In this document: positions 52,317-61,168 of the stretch, piece after piece
How positions within the stretch are numbered: position 1 is the first letter of the stretch
How the letters are laid out: each line of letters begins with the position of its first letter
Assembly: GCF_030388665.1 (NCBI RefSeq)
Contig: NZ_CP128846.1
Coordinates: 806,001 to 870,000, forward strand
DNA: 64,000 bases
Reading direction: 5' to 3'
From: Streptomyces flavofungini
GTDB taxonomy: Bacteria > Actinomycetota > Actinomycetes > Streptomycetales > Streptomycetaceae
Program-made: the position numbers and the translations under genes
Notes under the pieces: model-generated
Database searches by the model: none
Seen by the model: the letters and a program-made list of their open reading frames with translations, nothing else
What the model was told of the DNA's origin: nothing

Positions 52317-53414
52317 GTGGGGCACGTGGCCGAGCTGGCCGGTGTGAGCGTGCGCACGCTGCACCACTACGACGGGGTCGGGCTCGTCCGGCCGTCGGCG
52401 CGGACCGCCGCCGGGGATCGGGCCTACTCGGCGGGAGACGTGGAGCGGCTGCGGGAGGTGCTCGCGTACCGGCGCCTGGGGTTCGGGCTGCGGGAGATCG
52501 CGGAGCTGGTCGACGACCCGTCCGCCGACGCGGTCGCGCACCTGCGCCGACTGCGCGGACTGCTCCTCGAGCGGCGCGATCGCGCCGACGCCATGGTGAC
52601 GGCCATCGACAAGGAACTCGACGCGCGGGCGAAGGGAAAGAGAGTGACGCCTGAGGAACAACTGGACGTACTCGGTGCGCGGTTGTACGACGCGATCGGC
52701 GGCGCCTACCCCGCGACGCGGCGCACCGATCCACGGATCGCCGCGCAGATCCGGGACGCGCTAGGGGACGCGCAGACGGTGCTGAACGTCGGCGCGGGCA
52801 CCGGCTCCTACGAGCCCGCCGATCGCGCCGTGACGGCGGTCGAGCCGTCGGCGGTCATGCGGGCGCAGCGCCCCACCGGCGCGGCACCCTGCGTCGCCGC
52901 CGCCGCGGAGAGCCTGCCGTTCGAGGACCGGTCCTTCGACGTCGCGATGGCCGTCTCCACGGTCCACCACTGGGGGGACCCGACAGCGGGGCTGCGCGAG
53001 ATGCGGCGCGTGGCGCGTCGCGTGGTGGTGCTCACCTTCGACACCGACGAGCCCCGCTGGCAGGACCGGTTCTGGCTCACCCGCGACTACCTGCCCGAGT
53101 TCGCCGACGTCCTCGCGGACTTCCCCTCGCTCGCCGCGATGGCCGAAGCGATCGGCGCCCGCGCCGAGCCGGTACCCGTCCCGTGGGACTGCGCCGACGG
53201 CCTGTTCGAGGCGTACTGGCGCCGCCCCGAGGCGTACTTGGAGGACCACGTGCGCCGCGCGATGTCGGTGTGGACGCGGGTCGGCCCGGAGCCCGAGCGG
53301 CGGGCGGTGCGGAACCTCGGCGAGGACCTCGCGTCCGGCCGCTGGACGGAACGCAACGGCGACCTCGCCGGCCTCGACGCGGCGGACCTCGGGCTGCGTC
53401 TGCTCGTCGGCTGA
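52317..53414 (+). CDS. MerR-family regulator fused to a SAM-dependent methyltransferase
   Basis: A 365-residue two-domain protein. Residues 1-115 are MerR-type (VAELAGVSVRTLHHYDGVGLVRPS, RAYSAGDVERLREVLAYRRLGFGLREIAEL, dimer helix to ELDARAKGKRVTPEEQLDVLG). From about residue 122 (ARLYDAIGGAYPATRRTDPRI) it becomes a class I methyltransferase: VLNVGAGTGSYEP, VEPSAVMRAQ, AESLPFEDRSFDVAMAVSTVHHWGD. The effector domain that normally follows MerR is missing and the methyltransferase begins as stand-alone relatives do, so this is either a genuine fusion or a deletion product. GTG at 52317; no strong ribosome site is visible. Confidence 0.78.
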   Translation: MGHVAELAGVSVRTLHHYDGVGLVRPSARTAAGDRAYSAGDVERLREVLAYRRLGFGLREIAELVDDPSADAVAHLRRLRGLLLERRDRADAMVTAIDKELDARAKGKRVTPEEQLDVLGARLYDAIGGAYPATRRTDPRIAAQIRDALGDAQTVLNVGAGTGSYEPADRAVTAVEPSAVMRAQRPTGAAPCVAAAAESLPFEDRSFDVAMAVSTVHHWGDPTAGLREMRRVARRVVVLTFDTDEPRWQDRFWLTRDYLPEFADVLADFPSLAAMAEAIGARAEPVPVPWDCADGLFEAYWRRPEAYLEDHVRRAMSVWTRVGPEPERRAVRNLGEDLASGRWTERNGDLAGLDAADLGLRLLVG

Positions 53415-53749
53415 GCCGACCCGGGCGCCGCCACCGCCCTCCGCAGCCCCGCCGTCCGGGTCGCACGCGTGCATACGCACCAAGCTCGGCTCGTCGCGGC
53501 CGGGCGCGGCGCTCGGGGCGACGCCCGGGCAACGCCGTCAGGTCACCCCGTCCTGTCGGCGTCGCCCCATCGGGCAGACCTGGCCTGCCGGCTTGCGGAA
53601 ACCGCAAGATCCCGTGCCGGGGCGTGAGGTGCCTGGCAAGACTGAGCGCATTACCTCGACGGCACGACCGGCCGCTGATCCGCCTTCTGCCTTCTGCCTC
53701 CCGCCTTCCGCCTTGTGCCTTCCGCCTTCCGCCTTCTCCAGGACGAAAC
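53415..53749. other. Gene-free interval with hairpin and heptamer repeat
   Basis: No gene is supported. It holds a perfect hairpin CTTGCGG-AAA-CCGCAAG (53592-53608), which may terminate the MerR fusion gene, and a pyrimidine-rich repeat immediately before the next start codon. Confidence 0.55.
53682..53736 (+). repeat. Degenerate GCCTTCY heptamer repeat
   Basis: About eight tandem copies of a 7-bp unit (GCCTTCT / GCCTCCC / GCCTTCC / GCCTTGT) end 14 bp before the hydrolase ATG. The run is strongly strand-biased: pyrimidines on plus, purines on minus. Confidence 0.85.
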
Positions 53750-54790
53750 ATGACCCCACCACGACCGCTGCCGCGCGGCCTGCGCCGATGCCCGCACGCG
53801 GTGGCGACGACCGTCGTCCTCGCCCTCCTCCTCATGGTCTCCACCGCGGCCTGCGCCGCCCCGACAAGGAACGACACGGCCGACGACGTCCCCGCCCACG
53901 CCGCCGCCACCCAGCACGACCCCGCGTTCACGAAGACCTTCCGCCACGAGTTCGCCGACGTCGACGGCGTGCGCATGCACTACGTCACGGGCGGCAGCGG
54001 CCCGCCGGTCGTGCTGCTCCACGGCTGGCCGCAGACCTGGTACGGGTGGCGGCCGATCATGCCGGAGCTGGCCGAGCACCACACCGTGTACGCCGTGGAC
54101 CTTCCCGGACTCGGCGACAGCACCGGCAGGCCGACCGGCTACGACAAGGCCACGCTGGCGCGGTACGTGCACAAGCTGATCGCCGGCCGGCTCGGGGTCG
54201 ACGACGCCCGGGTCGTCGGGCACGACCTCGGGGCCGCGGTGGCGTTCCAGTACGCCAGCCAGTTCCCGAAGGACACGGCGCGCCTCGCCTACCTCGACCT
54301 GCCGCTGCCCGGGCCCGCGATCGACGCGCCCGCCTACCGCTCACTGAGCTGGCACATCGCCTTCCACTCCCAGCGACGGGTCCCCGAGGCGGTCGTGGGC
54401 AACGATGTCCGCGACTACCTGGCGCTGTTCTACCCCCAGGTCGCGTTTCGCGGATCGGCGTTCGGAGGCACCTCCACGCGGTCCCCGTTCACGCGCGCCG
54501 AAGTCGACGAGTACGCGCGGACCTACAGCAGGCCCCAGGTCCTGTCGGGCGGCTTCGAGCTCTACCGCGCCCTCGACCAGGACGTCCGCGACACCGTGGC
54601 GGCCAAACCGACCCGCGTCCCCACCCTGCTCATGACCGCGCAGGGGCAACTCGACGCGATCCGGCGCACCGTGGCCCCGCGCATCACCGACATCGACCGG
54701 GCGGTGGACGTCCCGAAGGCCGGGCACTGGCTCGTCGAGGAGAACCCCCGGTTCGTCACCGCCGAGCTCTTGCGCTTCCTCGACGACTGA
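53750..54790 (+). CDS. Exported alpha/beta hydrolase of epoxide-hydrolase/haloalkane-dehalogenase type
   Basis: A 346-residue protein. The N-terminal hydrophobic segment VATTVVLALLLMVSTAAC ends at Cys35, a probable lipoprotein signal. The hydrolase core has VVLLHGWPQTWYGWRPIM, VDLPGLGDSTG, the nucleophile elbow VVGHDLGAAVAF in which Asp159 replaces serine (as in epoxide hydrolases and dehalogenases), a helical cap, and PKAGHWLVEENP with the histidine. ATG at 53750; the ribosome site is CAGGACG, just after the heptamer repeat. Confidence 0.86.
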   Translation: MTPPRPLPRGLRRCPHAVATTVVLALLLMVSTAACAAPTRNDTADDVPAHAAATQHDPAFTKTFRHEFADVDGVRMHYVTGGSGPPVVLLHGWPQTWYGWRPIMPELAEHHTVYAVDLPGLGDSTGRPTGYDKATLARYVHKLIAGRLGVDDARVVGHDLGAAVAFQYASQFPKDTARLAYLDLPLPGPAIDAPAYRSLSWHIAFHSQRRVPEAVVGNDVRDYLALFYPQVAFRGSAFGGTSTRSPFTRAEVDEYARTYSRPQVLSGGFELYRALDQDVRDTVAAKPTRVPTLLMTAQGQLDAIRRTVAPRITDIDRAVDVPKAGHWLVEENPRFVTAELLRFLDD

Positions 54791-54872
54791 CCCTCCCCCG
54801 GGGCGCGCACAGCAGCGCGTCTCCTCGGCCGGGAACGCCACCCCCCTCGCCCCCTCACAGGAGCTCTCCCCC

Positions 54873-55322
54873 ATGCACAAGTACGACGTCACCGTGACCA
54901 CCAGCGCCTCACCGGAAACCGTCTGGAAGCTGCTGGTCGACGCCAGAACATGGCCGAAGTGGTCCAAGGTGGACAGCCTGGACACGGCACGGTCGGTCGA
55001 CCTCGACCCCTTCGGCGACGACGGCATCGGTGCCGTCCGGGCCTTCCGGACCGGACGCACCGTGACCGGGGAACGGATCACCGAGAAGGTCGAGCAACGC
55101 CTCCTGGCCTACGAGGACGCGTTCAACACACCGATCCACAACCTCTCCGCACGCATCGAGCTGACGCCGGCAGGGAGCGAAGGCACGGTCATCCACTGGC
55201 ACGGCCAGTACGAGACGAACTGGCTCATGGGCTGGATCATGCCGCGCTACCTCCAGAAGTTCATGCAGGGCATGGCGGAAGGGCTGGCCCGCTACGCCGA
55301 GGAACACGAGCCGACCCGGTGA
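54873..55322 (+). CDS. SRPBCC-family (polyketide cyclase/START-like) protein
   Basis: A 149-residue ligand-binding fold: YDVTVTTSASPETVWKLLVDARTWPKWSKVDSL, FRTGRTVTGERITEKVEQRLLAY, GTVIHWHGQYETNWLMGWIM and a long C-terminal helix (YLQKFMQGMAEGLARYAEEH). Members bind hydrophobic small molecules. ATG at 54873 follows CAGGAGC. It lies 82 bp after the hydrolase on the same strand, so co-transcription is plausible. Confidence 0.85.
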   Translation: MHKYDVTVTTSASPETVWKLLVDARTWPKWSKVDSLDTARSVDLDPFGDDGIGAVRAFRTGRTVTGERITEKVEQRLLAYEDAFNTPIHNLSARIELTPAGSEGTVIHWHGQYETNWLMGWIMPRYLQKFMQGMAEGLARYAEEHEPTR

Positions 55323-55419
55323 CGGCTGTCCGCGTACCGCCGCTCGGCACCGGTCGGCCACGGCCCGGAGAAGGCCGCAAGCACCGCCCGGAAGGGCGTC
55401 GCCCCCACCGTCGCCGGGG

Positions 55420-56154
55420 CTATCGCCGGGTGACGGAACGGATCCAGGCGAGCTGCTTGGAGATCTTCCCCGCCTGGGCGACCTTCTCCCGGTCGGAGCC
55501 GTTGAAGACGCCGACGAGAGTCTCGGTGCCACGCGGGCCGACGCTCATCACCGGGCCTCCGGAGTCACCGCCGGCGGGAATCCCGGACACCTTCTTCATG
55601 CAGAAGTCGGGGCCGCCCGCCGTGACGTAGCCCTTGCACCGGGGGGTGTCCGGCGATACGACCCGCAGCGTCGACTGCTTGAGCACGCGCGACTGGCAGG
55701 CGCTCTCGTCCTCGGTGCAGGTGGCGCCCCACCCGTACTGCCGTACGGTCTGACCGATGCGAACCGGGGACGTGGCCAGGCGCGCCGTGGGCACGTTCAT
55801 GCGGGACACCTTGATGAGCATCATGTCGGCGTGCGCGCTTCCCACCCGCTTGCCCCGCACCGGGCGGACCGTGGTGCCCTTGCGCACGTCGAGGTCGCCC
55901 ACCCGGAACGAGATCCGCTTGTCGGCGACCGGCCGCGCCTGCTCGTAGAAGCAGTGCGAGGCGGTGAGGATCCACCGGGTCGTGACCGCCGTTCCGGTGC
56001 ACGCCGGTTTGCCGTCGACGAGCATGCGCACCGCCCACGGACCGTAGGTGCTCTTCGACCCGCCGATGACGGCCGAGGCCGGCGCGCTCGACATCACCGA
56101 GCCCGCCACCAGCAGCAGGGCGGACAACAACAGCACCTGGACTCGGCGCATCAT
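55420..56154 (-). CDS. Secreted trypsin-like serine protease (family S1)
   Basis: A 244-residue protease. The signal peptide is about residues 1-28 (VQVLLLSALLLVAGSV to ASA) and mature sequence starts near VIGG, as in trypsins. The triad is His67 (LTASHCFY), Asp110 (GSAHADMMLI) and Ser198 (AGGDSGGPV). Four further cysteines fit two disulfides. ATG at 56154, with a second methionine next to it. Confidence 0.92.
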   Translation of the reverse strand: MMRRVQVLLLSALLLVAGSVMSSAPASAVIGGSKSTYGPWAVRMLVDGKPACTGTAVTTRWILTASHCFYEQARPVADKRISFRVGDLDVRKGTTVRPVRGKRVGSAHADMMLIKVSRMNVPTARLATSPVRIGQTVRQYGWGATCTEDESACQSRVLKQSTLRVVSPDTPRCKGYVTAGGPDFCMKKVSGIPAGGDSGGPVMSVGPRGTETLVGVFNGSDREKVAQAGKISKQLAWIRSVTRR

Positions 56155-56351
56155 ACGGAACAGCTCCTCACGTCGGGGGGCACGGAATCTCCAGGTGAAG
56201 AGATACCTGGCAGGGCGAGAAGGTTCCGTCGGAAGCCCTCACGAATGGGGCGTGTTCCTAGGGATCGGCTTGTGCGGCTTCCTTCAGTAGGGTGTCAACC
56301 ACCCCTGTTCGGTAGGCGACTCAGCGAGACTCAGTGAAGGGGATGACGGCG

Positions 56352-56654
56352 ATGAAGGTGCTCTCCAAGGGCCGACTGGCTGTCGCGGGAGTCGTCCTGT
56401 CCGTCCTTGTGGTGGGCTCGCCGCCGGCTGTGGCCGATTCGGCGGCCTCGGCCAAGCTGTTCACGGGCGGGGGTCGCGGGCCCACCGCCGCCGTGGCGAT
56501 CCAGAGCGCCATCGACGACGCGGAGACGTCGGCCGCGGCCGAGCAGCTCTACACCTGCGCGCTTCTTGGCGAGCCCCAGGTCTTCGAGAGCTTCAACGAC
56601 CCGAACTTCGGCCATGTGTTCCGCGCCGAGGCGACGGTCAGCTGCACGCCCTGA
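56352..56654 (+). CDS. Small secreted protein, unknown function
   Basis: A 100-residue protein with a signal peptide (VLSKGRLAVAGVVLSVLVVG to AVA) and a short mature part with two cysteines (QLYTCALLG and ATVSCTP) that may pair. ATG at 56352 is chosen because AAGGGG lies 9 bases before it; ATG 56343 and GTG 56334 are in frame. No family is recognised. Confidence 0.6.
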   Translation: MKVLSKGRLAVAGVVLSVLVVGSPPAVADSAASAKLFTGGGRGPTAAVAIQSAIDDAETSAAAEQLYTCALLGEPQVFESFNDPNFGHVFRAEATVSCTP

Positions 56655-56660
56655 CGCTCC

Positions 56661-56897
56661 CTGCCTCGGCAGCCCGTCCTGGCTGCCTCCGGCAGTACCT
56701 CGCCGGCCCTCATCATCGTCGGCATCGTCGTGGTCCTCGGCCTCCTCGCCATGTTCGTCGCGGGCCGCCGCCGCGCCGCCCGCCGCACCCGCAGCACACC
56801 TGCCCACGGCGGCAGGCCACCCGGCGCAGAGATCCCGCGCGGTGACACCTGGCAGTCCCCCGACGACGATCCCGACCAGGGCGACCCCCACCGCTGA
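56661..56897 (+). pseudogene. DUF6479-like small membrane protein without a standard start codon
   Basis: The frame after the previous gene's stop reads QPVLAASGSTSPALIIVGIV (single membrane helix), RRRAARRTRSTPAHGG, and ends DTWQSPDDDPDQGDPHR, a layout I recall from the Streptomyces DUF6479 family. There is no ATG, GTG or TTG between the in-frame TGA at 56652 and the helix, only CTG codons. Either the start was lost or a rare start is used. Confidence 0.5.
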
Positions 56898-56934
56898 CGG
56901 GCCGGTCGTCCGGTCCCGCGCGGCGAACAGCACG

Positions 56935-58107
56935 TCACCGCCCGGCTGCGAGCACCGCCGCGAGACCCTCCCGCACGTCCTGGACGAAGTACTCGGGAAC
57001 CTCGAGGGACGGGAAATGCCCCCCGCGCTCGGGCACCTTCCATCGGACGATCTGCCGGTACCGCTCCTGCGCCCAGGGGCGCGGACACTTCTCGACGTCA
57101 CGGGGGTACATGGTGACGGCCGACGGGACGTCGACCCGGAGTTCGGGGTCCAGCGAATTGTGGCTCTCGTAGTAGATGCGGGCCGCCGACGCTCCGGTCC
57201 GCGTCAGCCAGTAGAGGGTGACGTCGTCGAGGATCCTGTCCCGGGAGATCGTCTCGAACGGGCCGTCCTCGGTGTCCGACCACTCCGCGAACTTGTCGAG
57301 GATCCAGGCGAGAAGCCCGACCGGTGAGTCGACGAGCGAGTAGCCGATGGTCTGCGGCCGGGTCGCCTGCTGCTTCGCGTACGCGGCTCGGTGGCGCCAG
57401 AAGTCGCGGGTCTCCTCGGCCCACGCGCGCTCGACGGCCGTCAGCCCGTCCGTCGTCAGCCCGGGCGGCCCCTCCGCGAACGTGGTGTGGATGCCGAGGA
57501 CGTGCGCGGGGAACCTGCCGCCGAGCACCGTGGTGATGTTGCCTCCCCAATCCCCGCCGTGGGCCAGGAACTTGCTGTAGCCGAGCCTGCCCATCAGCTC
57601 CACCCACGCGGCCGCGATCTTCTCGGTCCCCCACCCGGTGGTGGCCGGCTTGTCGCTGTAGCCGAAGCCCGGGAGCGACGGGACGACGACGTGGAACGCC
57701 GGTGCCTCCGCGTCCCGCGGATCCGCCAACTCGTCCACCACGTCGGCGAACCGGACCACGCTGTCGGGCCACCCGTGCGTCAGGATCAGCGGAGTGGCGT
57801 CCGCGCGCGTGGACCGGCGGTGCAGGAAGTGGATTCCCAGACCGTCAACGGTCGTACGGAACTGGCCGATCCGGTTGAGGCGTTCCTCGAACGACCGCCA
57901 GTCGTAGCCGGTGCGCCAGTAGTCCACGACATCGACGAGGTCGGCGAGCGGAACGCCCTGTTCCCATCGGCGCGGGCCCGGCGCGGCACGAGGGACCGTC
58001 TCGGCCTCCGGCAGCCGTGCCGCGGCCAGGCGCGCGCGCAGATCGTCGAGGTCGGCGTCGGTCGCGTGGGCTTCGAATGCTTGCACGTCGCAGGTCGGAC
58101 GGAGCAT
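56935..58107 (-). CDS. Epoxide hydrolase (EHN-type alpha/beta hydrolase)
   Basis: A 390-residue enzyme opening epoxides to diols. The N-terminal EHN domain (residues 1-90; WRTGYDWRSFEERLNRIGQF) wraps the catalytic core. Core motifs are LILTHGWPDSVVRF, PSLPGFGYSDKP, the nucleophile Asp186 in LAHGGDWGGN, and the histidine in VPERGGHFPSLE. ATG at 58107. It is divergent from a CGNR regulator, with two operator-like repeats in between, and so is the probable target. Confidence 0.92.
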   Translation of the reverse strand: MLRPTCDVQAFEAHATDADLDDLRARLAAARLPEAETVPRAAPGPRRWEQGVPLADLVDVVDYWRTGYDWRSFEERLNRIGQFRTTVDGLGIHFLHRRSTRADATPLILTHGWPDSVVRFADVVDELADPRDAEAPAFHVVVPSLPGFGYSDKPATTGWGTEKIAAAWVELMGRLGYSKFLAHGGDWGGNITTVLGGRFPAHVLGIHTTFAEGPPGLTTDGLTAVERAWAEETRDFWRHRAAYAKQQATRPQTIGYSLVDSPVGLLAWILDKFAEWSDTEDGPFETISRDRILDDVTLYWLTRTGASAARIYYESHNSLDPELRVDVPSAVTMYPRDVEKCPRPWAQERYRQIVRWKVPERGGHFPSLEVPEYFVQDVREGLAAVLAAGR

Positions 58108-58149
58108 GAGACCTCCTGGCCGTCGCGGAACCGGCCACCACCTGTAGTG

Positions 58150-58208
58150 AACCGGCTAAGACGGTTCTAACAGCCCTCCAGGGCGCGCCGCAACCGGCTA
58201 AGGTGGTT
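58150..58208. promoter_or_regulatory. Duplicated operator between epoxide hydrolase and CGNR regulator
   Basis: AACCGGCTAAGACGGTT (58150-58166) and AACCGGCTAAGGTGGTT (58192-58208) are two 17-bp copies, each an inverted repeat AACCG-N7-CGGTT (second copy one mismatch), spaced 42 bp or four helical turns. The second abuts the CGNR start codon. Confidence 0.8.
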
Positions 58209-58210
58209 CC

Positions 58211-58786
58211 ATGCGTGCCGCGTTTCCTGACTTCCGCCTCGGCAAGGTGCTGGCGACCAGCTTCACGGGGACGCTGTCGGAGCGTCATGGCGACTCCGTG
58301 GAGCGCATTCCGACGCCGGAGCGACTCGTCGACTGGTTGGCGGTGAGCGGTCTCGCCGTGGACTCCTGCACCCCTGCCCAGCTCGATCTCGCCCGGGAGC
58401 TGCGGGAGTCGATCCACGCCGCCGCGACGGCGGCCGCGCGCAAGGACGCACTCCCCGCGGCCGCCGTCCGCGTCATCAATGAGCGCAGCGCTCAGGGGCG
58501 GGCAGCGGCGGTCCTGACGCCCGAGGGCGAGCGGCGATGGCGGCTCAGCCCGGCTTCCGGTGTGGAGGACGCCCTCGGCGTGATCGCCGCGGACGCGATC
58601 AGCGTCATCGCGGGCGAACGGGACGGAAGGCTCGCCTTGTGCGCGTCACCGACCTGCCGGGCCGCCTTCTTCGACACCAGCCAGAGCCGCACCCGCAGAT
58701 GGTGCGACATGAACACGTGCGGGAACCGCCAGAAGAAGGCGCGGTTCCATGCCAATCAGCGCAAGGACTCCAGCTCGGCGGAGTGA
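58211..58786 (+). CDS. CGNR zinc-finger transcriptional regulator
   Basis: A 191-residue protein. The N-terminal part (FRLGKVLATSFTGTLSERHG, TPERLVDWLAVSGL, LDLARELRESIHAAATAAAR) is the ABATE-like stress-sensing domain. The C-terminal zinc finger has CASPTCRAAFFDTS and RRWCDMNTCGNRQKKARFH, containing the eponymous CGNR. ATG at 58211 lies 3 bp after the second operator, so autoregulation and control of the divergent epoxide hydrolase are likely. Confidence 0.9.
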   Translation: MRAAFPDFRLGKVLATSFTGTLSERHGDSVERIPTPERLVDWLAVSGLAVDSCTPAQLDLARELRESIHAAATAAARKDALPAAAVRVINERSAQGRAAAVLTPEGERRWRLSPASGVEDALGVIAADAISVIAGERDGRLALCASPTCRAAFFDTSQSRTRRWCDMNTCGNRQKKARFHANQRKDSSSAE

Positions 58787-58953
58787 CCGGCACACCCTGA
58801 GGAACCAGGCTCGGCGTGGCACCGCCTCCCACTTGCCGGTCATGTACAGCTACAGTTCCTTGCCCCCACGATTCGATCAACTCCCCCCCACACGACTGCT
58901 TCCTGTACTCACGTACGCCTGTCCGTTGTTCCACCGGAAGGGAAACGCCAGCC

Positions 58954-59209
58954 GTGTCTCAGCACCACCTCCTCAGACCCGCAGCCGTCGCCTCCGCGGC
59001 CGCTGTCGTCGTCCTCGCGCTCGGTTTCACCGGCAGCGCCCACGCCGCCGCGCCCGCCACCGCACCCAGCTCCACCAGCCGTGTCGGCGACGACCCGGAC
59101 CAGCCCGACAACCCGCTCTACGACGCCCCGGAGAGCTTCCGCGTCGAACGTCGTGACGGGCACCAAGTCCGTCACCGCGCCCCAGGTGTCGGCCACGCCG
59201 TCCGGCTGA
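58954..59209 (+). pseudogene. Small secreted protein, apparently frameshifted
   Basis: From a GTG at 58954 (ribosome site GGAAGGGAAA) one frame encodes a good signal peptide (LRPAAVASAAAVVVLALGFT to AHA) and a polar stretch ending near NPLYDAPE. That frame then stays open far into antisense of the cyclophilin. The next frame instead gives SASNVVTGTKSVTAPQVSAT and stops at 59207. A one-base shift near 59140 would yield an ~85-residue secreted protein. Confidence 0.4.
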
Positions 59210-59310
59210 CAGGACGAGGGGCCGGGAGACTGCGGTCCCCCGGCCCCTCCACCACCCGTCGCCGCCCAGGCGGTACGGCTTGTCGCCGGACTCCTGGGCG
59301 ATCGCCGACC

Positions 59311-59802
59311 TCAGGCGACGGTGCCGCTCGCCTTGATGACGACGTCCGAGCTCAGGGCGCCGCTGCGGGAGCCGAGGGCCTCGATCTGCTTGACCAGGTC
59401 CTCGCCCTCGACGACCTCGCCGAAGACGACGTGCTTGCCGTCGAGCCACGGGGTCGTGACGGTCGTCACGAAGAACTGGGAGCTGTTGGTGTTCGGGCCG
59501 CGGTTGGCCATCGACAGCAGGAACGGCCGGTCGTGCTTGAGGGAGAAGTTCTCGTCGGCGAACGTGGCGCCGAAGATGCTCTTGCCGCCGGTGCCGTTGC
59601 CGTGCGTGAAGTCGCCGCCCTGGAGCATGAACTCCGGGATGACCCGGTGGAAGCCCGAGCCGGCGTAGCCGTAGCCGTGCTGACCGGTGGCGAGCTCACG
59701 GAAGTTCCGGGCGGTCTCCGGCACGACGTCGTCGAAGAGCCGGAAGACGATGCGCCCGGCGTCCTTGCCGTCGATGGTGATGTCGAAATAGACGTTCTGC
59801 AT
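59311..59802 (-). CDS. Peptidyl-prolyl cis-trans isomerase, cyclophilin type
   Basis: A 163-residue cytoplasmic folding enzyme: [59 protein letters not shown] with active-site FHR and [24 protein letters not shown], and [14 protein letters not shown]. All catalytic residues of cyclophilins are kept. ATG at 59802; standing alone. Confidence 0.95.
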   Translation of the reverse strand: MQNVYFDITIDGKDAGRIVFRLFDDVVPETARNFRELATGQHGYGYAGSGFHRVIPEFMLQGGDFTHGNGTGGKSIFGATFADENFSLKHDRPFLLSMANRGPNTNSSQFFVTTVTTPWLDGKHVVFGEVVEGEDLVKQIEALGSRSGALSSDVVIKASGTVA

Positions 59803-59964
59803 GGCCTCATCCTTACATCAAGGCTCCGCCCACCACGACGCAGCCTCCGCGCGATCGCGACGGCCTCCTCCCGCGGGCCGGTCTGCGTCCGGCCCCGTGA
59901 GCAGGCCGGCGGCGTCGGCCGAGCCGCTGGAGGTCGGCGAAGCCGGGATCGCTCCGCTACCCGG

Positions 59965-61059
59965 TCACGACCGGGTAGCGGTCCCGCACTCCGATCCGCC
60001 GGCCTCCCGCATGCGGGCGTCCATGGACGTGCTCCGGTCGTACGGGTCGACCTCGGGGCCGTTCTCCGCGTCGGCCGCGGCACGCTCGGCACCGAACGAA
60101 GGGGCGAAGTAGCCAGTGGTGTTGTCGCAGCCCCCGTTGGTGAGGTCCGCCTTGTACGAGACCAGGGAGAACGTGCCGGGCCTGGTGATCACCCTCGTCG
60201 GATCGTCCCAGCTCATCACGATCTCTCTGCGCACGATGGTGCGAGCGACATCATCGCTCCCCTTGGCGGCTCGTACGACCGGATATACGTACGTGATATC
60301 GCTGACGACCTCGACCGCGCCGCGCTCGCCTTCCCGGAACGTGATCCGCCCCCGTGTCTTGACCACGTCACCGACGAGCCGCACCTCGGCTTTCGGGAAG
60401 CGGCTGAAGAGCAGCAAGGGGTCGTTCTTCCGGCTGGGGGCGCGAAAGGCACCGGCCAGGTAGTCCTGGACGTCCCGCTGACGTGGATTGATCAGCGCGA
60501 TCGCCTTCCTGGGGCGCTGGCCCCGCAGTACCCCCGCATCCAGGCTGGACGAGGCGAGGAAGTCCCGGCTTCGCGCGAGTGCCCGTGCGACCTGCGCCTT
60601 GCTCATCCAGCCGGTCGCCCGTGCCGACGGCAGGTGAATCCCCGCCACCCCGTCGCCCCACCGTGCCGCCGGGGAGCCCTTGAACGGCTGCTCCACCGTC
60701 GGCGCTTGCCCTGCTTCCGCAGCGGGTGGCCGGGTGGGGCGTGCCGACTCCGCGGCGAGCGGCGCGCTCTCGCCGCCTCCGCCTCCGAACCACCCGGCCA
60801 CCGGCCCCGGAGCCAGCGCCACGACGAGCAGGCCGACCATCGCCAACAGCCCGACCGCGTACCAGGCTCCCTTGCCCCGTCCACGCTCAGGGGGCGAGTG
60901 CGTACGCCACCCCTCAGGCCGACCAGGCTCCTCCCGCAGGCGCCGCCCCACCATCCGCGCTCGTGCCGACGGCTCCTTCGGTGCCTCCTGAGTCCCGGAC
61001 CCAGCCTCACGAAGGAAGCGCTCCCACTCCTCGTCAGATATCTTCCCGTCCCCGCCCAC
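59965..61059 (-). CDS. Single-pass membrane protein, unknown function
   Basis: A 364-residue protein. An N-terminal cytoplasmic part (ISDEEWERFLREAG, basic, ~65 residues) leads to one membrane helix (AWYAVGLLAMVGLLVVALAP), then a Pro/Ala linker and an extracytoplasmic domain (GVAGIHLPSARATGWMSKAQ, then ALINPRQRDVQDYLAG and VEVVSDITYVYPVVRA). Features resemble actinomycete proteins lacking a named domain. The start ATG is at 61059. Confidence 0.72.
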   Translation of the reverse strand: MGGDGKISDEEWERFLREAGSGTQEAPKEPSARARMVGRRLREEPGRPEGWRTHSPPERGRGKGAWYAVGLLAMVGLLVVALAPGPVAGWFGGGGGESAPLAAESARPTRPPAAEAGQAPTVEQPFKGSPAARWGDGVAGIHLPSARATGWMSKAQVARALARSRDFLASSSLDAGVLRGQRPRKAIALINPRQRDVQDYLAGAFRAPSRKNDPLLLFSRFPKAEVRLVGDVVKTRGRITFREGERGAVEVVSDITYVYPVVRAAKGSDDVARTIVRREIVMSWDDPTRVITRPGTFSLVSYKADLTNGGCDNTTGYFAPSFGAERAAADAENGPEVDPYDRSTSMDARMREAGGSECGTATRS

Positions 61060-61168
61060 GATGTGCTCTGCGCCCTCCCGCTCCCTTGGCCTCCAGGGCC
61101 GTTCGTCCCCCGTACTCCATCACACGGTTTCACGGCGTCACCACTGACCCCGAGCCGCCCGTACAAGG

